Origin: Gammaproteobacteria bacterium | GTDB taxonomy: Bacteria; Pseudomonadota; Gammaproteobacteria; Steroidobacterales; UBA11654 | NCBI GenBank assembly: GCA_002691465.1 | Contig: NZHP01000012.1 | Coordinates: 1 to 36,472, forward strand | Length of the DNA: 36,472 bases | Direction of reading: 5' to 3' | In this document: positions 25,507 through 32,981 of the stretch, one piece after another | Layout of the letters: every line of letters starts with the position of its first letter | Position numbering within the stretch: position 1 is the stretch's first letter | Translations under genes and position numbers: made by a program | The notes under the pieces: model-generated | Database searches by the model: none | What the model was told of the DNA's origin: nothing | What the model saw: only the letters and a program-made list of their open reading frames with translations

Positions 25507-25507
25507 T

Positions 25508-26365
25508 TTATATTTTTGCCTTAAATTCTCTTGGTTCCCAGTCTGGTGAGCCAAAAATAGATTTTATTTTATCTTTGCCGTCTATTGAATTTGCGAAGTC
25601 TTTAAAAATCTCTCTCCAAGTAAATAGAGTGATTTTAAGTGGGTTAGATGTTTTAACATTTCTCTTTAAACCGTAAATTACTGACTCCTCCTCGGGCTGA
25701 TACGTTCCAAACATTCGGTCCCAAACGATGAATAAGTTCCCAAAGTTTTTGTCCATGTATTCATCGTTCACTCCGTGATGAACTCGATGAGCAGACGGAG
25801 TGACAAAGATCCATTCCAGAGGCCCAAGTTTACCGATCATTTTTGTATGCTGTATAACAGCCCATAATGTGGAAGCAGCTCCAACAATTAGTGTGAGGAG
25901 CGGATTGAAGCCAATCAATGGAAGAACAAAGAAAAATGACACTCTGAAGAACGGATTAAACCACGCTTGTCTTAGTGCAACTAGGAAATTCATTTCTTCA
26001 CTGGAGTGATGATTCATGTGAATTGCCCAAAAAAACCTCACATGATGTGAAGTTCGATGGAACCAGTAGTAAATAAAATCAATCGCCAATAATGTCAGTA
26101 GAATTTCAATCCATATTGAGCCAAACACTGAAAAGTCAAACAGTCTAAATTGATAAAGATAGAGATAAAAAGCAATGATCATGCCTTTCGACATTATATT
26201 CACCATCACATTTCCTGTGATTAAACCAATTGAGCCGAGAGAGTCTTTATAGTTGTAGTATTGAAGCCCTCTCTTAGAGGAAATGATTATTTCAGAGATG
26301 ATTAAACATAAAATGATCGGCGCACCGATTGCATAAATCGTGTAGTCATTGACAGCGCTGATCAT
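25508..26365 (-). CDS. Sterol desaturase/fatty acid hydroxylase family membrane protein
   Basis: 285 residues with about six membrane helices. The diiron histidine boxes are intact: HRTSHH, HMNHH and HRVHHG, spaced as in PF04116. The order resembles the alkylglycerol monooxygenase-type bacterial members. Such enzymes hydroxylate or desaturate membrane lipids using O2. It follows a secreted protein by 8 bp and precedes the 39-residue membrane ORF. Confidence 0.9.
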   Translation of the reverse strand: MISAVNDYTIYAIGAPIILCLIISEIIISSKRGLQYYNYKDSLGSIGLITGNVMVNIMSKGMIIAFYLYLYQFRLFDFSVFGSIWIEILLTLLAIDFIYYWFHRTSHHVRFFWAIHMNHHSSEEMNFLVALRQAWFNPFFRVSFFFVLPLIGFNPLLTLIVGAASTLWAVIQHTKMIGKLGPLEWIFVTPSAHRVHHGVNDEYMDKNFGNLFIVWDRMFGTYQPEEESVIYGLKRNVKTSNPLKITLFTWREIFKDFANSIDGKDKIKSIFGSPDWEPREFKAKI

Positions 26366-26373
26366 TTAGGGCT

Positions 26374-27015
26374 TTATTGTTTAGCCAAAGTGACAGGTTT
26401 TAGAGCTTTAATGGTGACCATTCCATCTTGTCCAATATCAGATATCTCAAGTTCAACTCCGATGACTTCAGCAAAGGCATTGAAGCGTTTTCTTATCCAG
26501 ATGTCATGCACCTCTTCTTCAGTTAGATCATGCTGACCGAGGCGAACAGTTTGCTCCAATATTAGACCGAATGGAGATGTCCAGCTTCTTTCTGCGTCAT
26601 CTTTTTTTACATCAAGAAAAAGTTGATACGAGCAAGCTGTTCTATCGATCATGCCGACCATCACAGCTTCCATCTCGCCGGAGCGAAGATAATTGTCACG
26701 AACTCTTTCGAGCATAGGCAGAGTGGCTTGAACTTCATTTTGAATTAATTCATCAATCATGTCGTTGTTTTTTGCAAACTGAATTGTTGTCAGTATCATT
26801 TTTATCAGAGCGTCATTGATATCGTGTTGGTATGGCTTTGTTTCATTGAGTGATTTCAAAACAACAGACATTGCTCGTCCCAACATTTCTTCTCTTCCTT
26901 CAAATCCGCTTGAAGCAGCGGTTAGTTTTTTGGATTCGTTATGTCCGCCTGCATTTATATTCTTAGCAGGCACCAATGTTAGAGCCAAAAATACTATCAA
27001 AATATAGTTTTTCAT
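26374..27015 (-). CDS. Exported protein of unknown function, mature N-terminus Gly-Gly-His
   Basis: About 213 residues from the ATG at 27015, which has GGGGA 8 nt upstream. A signal peptide (MKNYILIVFLALTLVPAKNINA) ends in an Ala, after which the mature chain would start GGHNESKK, a textbook ATCUN copper/nickel site. The rest is mostly helical with one Cys and a conserved-looking HDLTEEEVHDIWIRKR stretch. I recognise no family. It heads the operon with the desaturase-like protein, a 39-residue membrane protein and a PPOX protein. A 9-bp inverted repeat lies upstream. Confidence 0.72.
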   Translation of the reverse strand: MKNYILIVFLALTLVPAKNINAGGHNESKKLTAASSGFEGREEMLGRAMSVVLKSLNETKPYQHDINDALIKMILTTIQFAKNNDMIDELIQNEVQATLPMLERVRDNYLRSGEMEAVMVGMIDRTACSYQLFLDVKKDDAERSWTSPFGLILEQTVRLGQHDLTEEEVHDIWIRKRFNAFAEVIGVELEISDIGQDGMVTIKALKPVTLAKQ

Positions 27016-27036
27016 TGATTTGTTCCCCATTTATAT

Positions 27037-27065
27037 ATCTAAAATTACTTTATTAGATTTTAGAT
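27037..27065. promoter_or_regulatory. Inverted repeat upstream of the secreted GGH protein
   Basis: ATCTAAAAT (27037-27045) and ATTTTAGAT (27057-27065) are a perfect 9-bp inverted repeat with an 11-bp spacer. It lies 21 bp upstream of the 27015 start, in the gap shared with the divergent methyltransferase gene, where an operator would be expected. It could also be an RNA hairpin in the leader. Confidence 0.45.
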
Positions 27066-27139
27066 AAGTGCTCAAGAACTCAATGTTTTTACTTAAAGCC
27101 TTCTAAGTCTTCAACTATAATAATTTTAAAGGCACGAAT

Positions 27140-28285
27140 ATGAGTAAGCAGAAACATTCAATGCAGCCAAAACCGAACCATGATGAATCGGTCAGGCAAG
27201 ATTTTGTCACGGATCTGAGGGCATATTTAACCGATGAAATTTACACATTGATTACGCCACATTATGAAAAGAAAATTGAGCCTGAATTTCTTCAATCACA
27301 CGACAGGAAGCCAAAAGATAAATCCGAAGTAAAATCACTAATGCTCAATGACAAGGGTTATCAGAGCTGGAGCCTTCTGCAAAGATTAAGTCAACAAATG
27401 ATGTTTACTTCTGTCATTGATACCGTCGAACGTAATTTAGAAGCAATGATTGATAATTTAGATAAGCATCAAGAGATTGGAAGCCTTGAGATTGATGATT
27501 CCCTCGAAATCCCAAGATATTTGACCGCTTACGACATCCATCAACAGCCTGGCGGTTACCATAGCGAAATGATTGAAAAAGATATTTCAGCCGGCGCTGT
27601 TTATGACATCTCTCTTCCCATATACTCGAGAAATGCAATGGGCGAAGAAAATGACCTTTTGGCCCAAGCCATCATTCACTATATTGATAAAAACATAGGA
27701 ACATTTCAGCCAAAAGATATCTTGGATATGGGATGCGGAATAGGAAATTCGACCTTGCCTTTTTCAAAGAAATATCCGAATTCGAAGGTCGTCGGTGCTG
27801 ATGTGGCATTGCCTTGCTTGAGGTATGCTCATGCCAGAGCGAATGCTTTGGGAGTGGAAGCGGATTTCAGTCAACAGAATGTCGAAAAAACCAACTATGA
27901 TTCAGAGTCGTTTGATCTTGTGACATCGACGCTGCTTCTCCATGAAACATCTCATGATGCGGTGCCAAAGATTATCCAAGAATGCTTTAGACTGCTTAAG
28001 CCTGGTGGTTGGATGATACATTTGGATGTTTATCCATTTCATAAGAAAGAAGAGGATCCCCTTTACGATTTTTTAAAGGACTGGGAGGTGATCAATAACA
28101 ATGAAAATTTCTCTGGAGCTCTGAGGAAGATGAATATGAAAAAAATCATTGAAGATGCAGGTTTTGCAACTGAGACAGTTGAATTCACTTCAGCCGAGGC
28201 AGCCGCAAAATACAGCAAAGGTTATACAGGCGACTTCTATCTGAAGTTACCAGTCTATGTTGCTCAAAAATCAATCGTTTCATGA
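27140..28285 (+). CDS. Class I SAM-dependent methyltransferase with N-terminal helical domain
   Basis: 381 residues. The first ~180 are helical and charged with no motif I recognise. The catalytic domain begins ILDMGCGIGNSTLPFSKKYP (motif I), then VVGADVALPCLRYA (motif II) and SFDLVTSTLLLHE (motif IV), with LLKPGGWMIHLDVYPF (post IV). The substrate is unknown; the layout suits small-molecule methylation. AAAGG lies 7 nt before the ATG. Its stop overlaps the next start (ATGA), so it is coupled to the coiled-coil protein and then to the CinA/NadD-like fusion. Confidence 0.88.
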   Translation: MSKQKHSMQPKPNHDESVRQDFVTDLRAYLTDEIYTLITPHYEKKIEPEFLQSHDRKPKDKSEVKSLMLNDKGYQSWSLLQRLSQQMMFTSVIDTVERNLEAMIDNLDKHQEIGSLEIDDSLEIPRYLTAYDIHQQPGGYHSEMIEKDISAGAVYDISLPIYSRNAMGEENDLLAQAIIHYIDKNIGTFQPKDILDMGCGIGNSTLPFSKKYPNSKVVGADVALPCLRYAHARANALGVEADFSQQNVEKTNYDSESFDLVTSTLLLHETSHDAVPKIIQECFRLLKPGGWMIHLDVYPFHKKEEDPLYDFLKDWEVINNNENFSGALRKMNMKKIIEDAGFATETVEFTSAEAAAKYSKGYTGDFYLKLPVYVAQKSIVS

Positions 28286-28572
28286 ATGATAAGCCAAAAC
28301 TTCCTCGTGTCGCTAAAGGCAAGAAACCAAATTATCTTAACGATGGTTCAATTGATAATTTGATGGCAATGATAATGACTTTGACACAGGAAATATCTGT
28401 TCTTAGAGATCGAATCGATACACTCGAACGAATACTCGAGAGTAAAAAAATAATTCTTGATGAAGAATTCAATGAATTTATACCCAGCGATGATCTTGAA
28501 ACAAAAAGAAAGAATAGAAGGCACGCATTACTTGAAAGGGTTCTATTGCCAATCAAAAAAGAGTTGGAGTAA
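28282..28572 (+). CDS. Small coiled-coil protein, unknown function
   Basis: 96 residues. A central heptad-like stretch (LMAMIMTLTQEISVLRDRID and onward) is likely a coiled coil, flanked by basic ends. It overlaps the methyltransferase stop by 4 bp (ATGA) and is followed 3 bp later by the fusion gene, so it may join the two as an adaptor; that is only inference from position. No family recognised. Confidence 0.72.
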   Translation: MNDKPKLPRVAKGKKPNYLNDGSIDNLMAMIMTLTQEISVLRDRIDTLERILESKKIILDEEFNEFIPSDDLETKRKNRRHALLERVLLPIKKELE

Positions 28573-28575
28573 GCG

Positions 28576-29694
28576 ATGGATTTGAAGAGTATCCAGTCAA
28601 TTCATGCTGGACCATATAAATTAGTTTATGTATCCAGCGGTGGTGGGAGCACTGCTATATCAGATTTTTTAAAAGTACCCGGTGCAAGCAACACGATCCT
28701 GGAGTCATATATCCCTTACTCTAGAGAATCGATGGATGAATATTTGGGCATTAAACCAAGCCACTATTGCGGATTACAAACCACAATAAATATGGCTATG
28801 ATTGCATTCAAGAGGGCACAAAAACTTGCACCAGATGCAAAAAAAGAGCACTTGTTGGGTGCTGCTGTTACGGCGACATTATCAACGACATACGAAAAAT
28901 TAGGATCCCATCGCTTTTTTGTTTGCATTCAAGGAAGCGACGCAACGCATGTAATTTCTTGCTATCTCACCAAGGGAAAAAGAACCAGAGACTCAGAAGA
29001 AAAGTTGGTCTCAGAATGTCTTGAGGCTCTGATTGGTATCGCATGTGGAGTCAGTTCTGAGCTTCCTAAGCTTTCGCAAAATATTGAATATGAAGTTGTA
29101 AAGTCTAAAAAGGAATGGACGCAGTTGATTGATTCTGAGATTGAATTCATAAAATGCCAGGAAGAAATATCCCGCTTAATATTTCCAGGAACTTTTAACC
29201 CTATTCATGAAGGGCACTTACAAATCAAAGAAATTGCTGAAAAAATGACAAAACAAAAACTCTTTTTTGAAATTTCAGTCAGCAATGTCGACAAAGCACC
29301 TCTCAGTTACTACGAAATTCAGAAAACCATTGAGCAATTTTCTAAAGAGCATCGATGGGTATTAACGAATGCCCCTACATTTCAAGAAAAAATTAAGTTA
29401 TTTCCTAAATCAACTTTTGTTGTAGGCACTGACACCTTAATGAGAATTTTTGATCAAAAGTACTATCAAGATCAATTGAGCATGAATAAGGCTTTAGAGT
29501 GTTTTGATGAATATGACGCAAGATTCATAGTTTTTGGCAGAGAGATCGAAAAAACGTTTAGGTCTTTGGAGGATCTGAAAATCCCCACGTCCATGCTCCA
29601 TAGATTTGAGGGCGTGAGTGAAAATGAATTTAGAATGGACATTCGGTCCAGAGATATTAAAAGAAGCAATGAAGAGAGCAGAAGACCAGCTTAA
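28576..29694 (+). CDS. CinA-like domain fused to NadD-like nucleotidyltransferase
   Basis: 372 residues. Residues ~12-165 look like the CinA C-terminal (NMN deamidase) family: VYVSSGGGSTAISDFLKVPGASNTILESYIPYS. From ~201 the chain reads RLIFPGTFNPIHEGHL, the GxFxPxHxGH nucleotide-binding motif of nicotinate/nicotinamide-nucleotide adenylyltransferases; His211 and His214 form HxGH. Near the end, SENEFR may be the ISSTxxR counterpart. The fusion could deamidate NMN and then adenylate the product, which are adjacent steps of pyridine-nucleotide recycling. A comparable fusion is known in plants. The activity is not proven, and the CinA part may be non-catalytic. Confidence 0.8.
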   Translation: MDLKSIQSIHAGPYKLVYVSSGGGSTAISDFLKVPGASNTILESYIPYSRESMDEYLGIKPSHYCGLQTTINMAMIAFKRAQKLAPDAKKEHLLGAAVTATLSTTYEKLGSHRFFVCIQGSDATHVISCYLTKGKRTRDSEEKLVSECLEALIGIACGVSSELPKLSQNIEYEVVKSKKEWTQLIDSEIEFIKCQEEISRLIFPGTFNPIHEGHLQIKEIAEKMTKQKLFFEISVSNVDKAPLSYYEIQKTIEQFSKEHRWVLTNAPTFQEKIKLFPKSTFVVGTDTLMRIFDQKYYQDQLSMNKALECFDEYDARFIVFGREIEKTFRSLEDLKIPTSMLHRFEGVSENEFRMDIRSRDIKRSNEESRRPA

Positions 29695-29985
29695 TCAATC
29701 CAGGCCTTCGACGATCACAAAATCTCTGTCGGAACTATTTTCTATGAAGCCCAAAGCTTTTTCATAAGCTTCGCATTGATAACAGGATAGAGCATCCTCA
29801 TAAGTTTTGAATTTAACCACAACAGTTTTAGGAAGACTTCCCGATTCCATTTGATTCTGAACTCCCTTTCCTGTCACGAGAAATTCACCGTCAAATTCTT
29901 TTACCGCTTTTGCAGCATGCTTGGCATAATCCTTGTATTCTGATTCATTAAAGTACTCGCATCTGACAATAAAATAACCGGGCAT
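29695..29985 (-). CDS. DUF1330 family protein
   Basis: About 96 residues from the ATG at 29985, MPGYFIVRCEYFNESEYKDYAKHA, with GEFLVTGKG and VVVKFKTYEDALSCY, the ferredoxin-like dimer fold of DUF1330. Function unknown. A longer frame to 30048 lies within the gpx gene and adds unrelated Lys-rich residues. It follows gpx by 7 bp and ends directly against the convergent fusion gene. Confidence 0.85.
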   Translation of the reverse strand: MPGYFIVRCEYFNESEYKDYAKHAAKAVKEFDGEFLVTGKGVQNQMESGSLPKTVVVKFKTYEDALSCYQCEAYEKALGFIENSSDRDFVIVEGLD

Positions 29986-29992
29986 GTTGATA

Positions 29993-30472
29993 TCAGAGAA
30001 TTGATTCGATTTCTTTTTCAATTTCAGCTGGCGTTGTTTTTGGTGCAAATCGATGCAGGACCTTACCGTCTCTACTCACCAAGAATTTTGTAAAATTCCA
30101 TTTGATTCCTTTTGACCCCATTATTCCTGGTTGTTCGGATTTCAGGTGACCAAATAAAGGCTCCTCTTTTTCCCCATTGACTTCAATTTTTGCTAAGACA
30201 GGAAAACTAATATCATAATTCATTGTACAAAACTCTTGGATCTCTGAATTGGAACCCGGTTCCTGTTTTCCAAATTGATTGCATGGAAATGCTAGAACAG
30301 AAAACCCATTGCCGGCATATTTTTTTTGCAATTCATTCAGTCCATCATACTGAGGAGTGAATCCACATTTACTTGCCGTGTTTACAATCAGCAAAACTTT
30401 ATCCCTGTAATCACTCATTTTGATTTCAGAGTTATCTTTGTCTTTCACAGTGTATTCATAAATCTGAGTCAT
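29993..30472 (-). CDS. Glutathione peroxidase family protein
   Basis: 159 residues. Peroxidatic Cys36 lies in NTASKCGFTPQY, Gln66 in FPCNQFG, and Trp/Asn in KWNFTKFLV, so the catalytic tetrad is complete. The enzyme uses Cys, not selenocysteine, and likely draws on thioredoxin as the bacterial group does. It reduces H2O2 and lipid peroxides in the cytoplasm. GGAG lies 8 nt before the ATG. Confidence 0.93.
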   Translation of the reverse strand: MTQIYEYTVKDKDNSEIKMSDYRDKVLLIVNTASKCGFTPQYDGLNELQKKYAGNGFSVLAFPCNQFGKQEPGSNSEIQEFCTMNYDISFPVLAKIEVNGEKEEPLFGHLKSEQPGIMGSKGIKWNFTKFLVSRDGKVLHRFAPKTTPAEIEKEIESIL

Positions 30473-30562
30473 ACCTAATCTCCATAAAATCCGTTTTTTT
30501 CTAACTATAATGTATACAATAAATGAAGTTCATCAAGTAACAATAAGTATCTAAAAATAGCT

Positions 30563-31600
30563 ATGAAAAGTTTTCCACTTTCGGTCCTAATTTTAAGCTT
30601 TTTAATTTTTTCTGGACATGCTGGAGTGCATAATACAACACCCTATCCAATAACTGAACTTCCTTGGCAAGAAGCGGTCATCAGTGTGACCGATCTTGAG
30701 AAAACTGCCGAATTCTTTAAAAAGATTGGTGGTTTTAAAGAGCTTTACAGGGGTCAATCGAGTAAGTCTTCCATCAAACACTATGGACTGACTGCTGATG
30801 CAAGCGCGGAAGAGTTATTGCTTTCGGCAAAGGGTTCTGATGTTGGCTTTATTCGTCTCATTCGCTTTGATAATACTGATACCAAGAAGCCTATGAGACC
30901 TGGATCTAGAGCATGGGATACAGGATGTTACTTCAGCCTTATGGTGAGGATGAAAGGATTGAGAGAAATTTATGATGAAGCAATAGAAATGGGGTGGTGG
31001 ACAGAGACACCCGTTGCAGAAATCAAATTTGGGGAATCGAGACTGGATGTGGTGATATTTAAGGGACCAGACGGCCTTCAGATTCAGGGGTATGACAGGC
31101 TTGAGCCGCCACTACCAGAGTCTTTCCCAGAATTTGACCGAATATCACAACCATTCAATATCATGCAGATGATCAAAAATAGAGAAAACAGCAGAAAATT
31201 TTTTGTTGATCTGCTTGGATTCGATACTTTTTTTTATGGTGTTCCGTTTAGAGCCCAGGAGGAGGCTGTGACACCTCTTGGCATCCCGCTGAATCTCACA
31301 ACAAAGACTCAATATAGAACTGCAATATATTATCCTGTCGCAGGAGAACTAGGGAGGGTAGAGATGATCGAGTTTATGGATATAAAGGGCTTGGATCATA
31401 GTGAGAAGTGCCATGCTCCAAATCTCGGATTACTTTCCATTAAATATTCAATTGAGGATATGCAGCAAACATTAGGGATGCTTAAATCAAGAGGTCTGCA
31501 ATCCGTCGATGTCAATGAAATCAAACTCCAGCCATATGGAGATATTTCAATTTTCTCTCTTTCTTCACCAGATGGGGCTATCATAGAATTCTATGAATAA
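30563..31600 (+). CDS. Exported double-VOC (glyoxalase-fold) protein
   Basis: 345 residues with a signal peptide ending FSGHA, after which the mature chain would begin GVHNTTPYPI. Two VOC modules follow: one from ~32 (QEAVISVTDLEKTAEFFKKIGGF) and one from ~195 (FNIMQMIKNRENSRKFFVDLLGF), closing with SSPDGAIIEFYE. Most VOC enzymes are cytoplasmic, so the signal peptide is unusual. The likely metal Glu is in 'IIEFYE'; the substrate cannot be told. The predicted GVH N-terminus would be an ATCUN site. It leads a seven-gene run; its end overlaps the next VOC gene by 8 bp. Confidence 0.82.
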   Translation: MKSFPLSVLILSFLIFSGHAGVHNTTPYPITELPWQEAVISVTDLEKTAEFFKKIGGFKELYRGQSSKSSIKHYGLTADASAEELLLSAKGSDVGFIRLIRFDNTDTKKPMRPGSRAWDTGCYFSLMVRMKGLREIYDEAIEMGWWTETPVAEIKFGESRLDVVIFKGPDGLQIQGYDRLEPPLPESFPEFDRISQPFNIMQMIKNRENSRKFFVDLLGFDTFFYGVPFRAQEEAVTPLGIPLNLTTKTQYRTAIYYPVAGELGRVEMIEFMDIKGLDHSEKCHAPNLGLLSIKYSIEDMQQTLGMLKSRGLQSVDVNEIKLQPYGDISIFSLSSPDGAIIEFYE

Positions 31601-32027
31601 TCCAGACAAAAAGATTCAGCCATTTCATCTAGCCATTCCGGTTAGTAATTTGGAAGATTCTAAACATTTTTATCGCGATCTTCTTGGGTGTGAAATCGGT
31701 AGAAGTTCAGATCAATGGATCGATTTTAATTTCTTCGGTCATCAGTTGGTTTGTCATTTATCAGATCAGTCATCGTCTGAAATATCAAACTCAGTAGACA
31801 GTGAGGAAATTCCTGTCCCTCACTTTGGTCTTGTGTTGACTTGGGAAGAGTTTCAAACTATCACCAATGAAATTTCTGAAAAAAAGATGGATTTTTTAAT
31901 TGAGCCAACAATAAGATTTAAAGGTGAGGTTGGCGAGCAAGCGATTGCATTTTTAAGAGATCCATCAGGCAATGCAATTGAATTAAAATCATTCAAGAGC
32001 ATGGATAACTTATTTAGGGCAGAATAA
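31593..32027 (+). CDS. VOC family (glyoxalase/dioxygenase-like) protein
   Basis: 144 residues. PFHLAIPVSNLEDSKHFYRDLLGC (metal His), VPHFGLVL (second His) and FLRDPSGNAIELKSF (Glu) supply the three metal ligands of a single VOC module. Relatives include lyases, dioxygenases and resistance proteins. It has no signal peptide, unlike its upstream partner, with which it overlaps by 8 bp. Confidence 0.85.
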   Translation: MNNPDKKIQPFHLAIPVSNLEDSKHFYRDLLGCEIGRSSDQWIDFNFFGHQLVCHLSDQSSSEISNSVDSEEIPVPHFGLVLTWEEFQTITNEISEKKMDFLIEPTIRFKGEVGEQAIAFLRDPSGNAIELKSFKSMDNLFRAE

Positions 32028-32050
32028 TTAATCAATTCAAGAGGTAAAAA

Positions 32051-32329
32051 ATGAATAATGTATTTTTTGATGGAGATATATTCGGTATTGTCGACAATGG
32101 AGTGCTAGCTATTCTCGCTCTTGCCGGCATTGATCTCGATAAGAAACTTGGCGGCTCTGGCGTGATGGGAGGATTGTTCGGTGCACTGATAGGCAATTCA
32201 CTCAGCGATCTTCTTGCTGCTTTATTGGATCCAAGTACACGCAATTTAGCTGGAGGCATTTTTGCTGGTTGCATTTATGTTGTTGTCATTGTTTATGTCT
32301 ACGTCAAAGTCACAAAAAAAGCGCTTTAA
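32051..32329 (+). CDS. Small Gly-rich membrane protein, unknown function (92 aa)
   Basis: 92 residues with GGSGVMGGLFGALIGNSLSD and a C-terminal helix (GIFAGCIYVVVIVYVYVKV). AGAGG lies 8 nt before the ATG, and its TAA shares a base with the next ATG (TAATG). No family recognised. Its place in the transporter operon suggests a role in uptake or membrane physiology. Confidence 0.7.
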   Translation: MNNVFFDGDIFGIVDNGVLAILALAGIDLDKKLGGSGVMGGLFGALIGNSLSDLLAALLDPSTRNLAGGIFAGCIYVVVIVYVYVKVTKKAL

Positions 32330-32709
32330 TGAGTCAATTCTTAAATCATTGGCATCGGAGTATCGAAGATAGGATTGTTGATACTTCAATCATGATTAAC
32401 AAGGTTGAATTTAATTCACCTCTTGTTTATAGGCCAATCGTTGGAATCGAAATGGTCACAAAGTACCTCACTGCTGCTAACGAGGTTCTGAATAACTCTC
32501 ATTTTAGATATACATCAGAATTTGAAGACGAAAATAGAGCATGTCTTGTTTTTGAAACAAAGATAGACGATATGGAAGTCACTGGAATAGATTTAATTGA
32601 GTGGAATGGTGAAGACAAGATGACTAAATTGAGCGTATTTATCAGGCCCTTTTCTGCAATAACCAAGGTCGGCGAACATATGTCAAAAAAGTTATCTGAA
32701 ATGGCATGA
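32329..32709 (+). CDS. NTF2-like/SnoaL-type small protein
   Basis: About 126 residues from the ATG at 32329, MSQFLNHWHRSIEDRIVDTSIM, with PLVYRPIVGIEMVTKYLTAA and a beta-rich end LSVFIRPFSAITKV. This fits the cone-shaped NTF2/SnoaL fold used by small isomerases, cyclases and binding proteins. Function unknown. Both ends overlap neighbours (1 bp and 4 bp), so it is part of the operon. Confidence 0.72.
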   Translation: MSQFLNHWHRSIEDRIVDTSIMINKVEFNSPLVYRPIVGIEMVTKYLTAANEVLNNSHFRYTSEFEDENRACLVFETKIDDMEVTGIDLIEWNGEDKMTKLSVFIRPFSAITKVGEHMSKKLSEMA

Positions 32710-32972
32710 CTAATTCCAATGGGAATGTCGATCAATATTGGAAAAAAAATATCCAAATCGTCACAATTCTTCTCTCAATATGGTTCCTGGCTTCCTTTGG
32801 TTTCGGCATCATCTTTGTAAACCACCTCGATCAGATAAATTTCTTTGGTTTTAAGCTTGGTTTTTGGTTTGCTCAACAAGGCAGCATTCTAATCTTTGTA
32901 GCAATCATTTTTATATACATCAGATTGATGAAGAAATTAGATCAAGACTTTAAAGAAGAGATAGACGATTAG
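32706..32972 (+). CDS. DUF4212 symporter small subunit
   Basis: 88 residues, YWKKNIQIVTILLSIWFLASFGFGIIFV..., two membrane helices and a DxxFKEEIDD end. This is the DUF4212 family, nearly always next to a sodium/solute symporter of the kind that follows. It overlaps the preceding gene by ATGA and lies 9 bp before its partner. Confidence 0.92.
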   Translation: MTNSNGNVDQYWKKNIQIVTILLSIWFLASFGFGIIFVNHLDQINFFGFKLGFWFAQQGSILIFVAIIFIYIRLMKKLDQDFKEEIDD

Positions 32973-32981
32973 TCAGTTATT

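Noticed and set aside
30506..30511. TATAAT before the exported VOC gene
   Set aside because: A perfect -10-like hexamer in the divergent gap, but no acceptable -35 at 16-18 bp; in such AT-rich DNA it is not enough for a promoter call.
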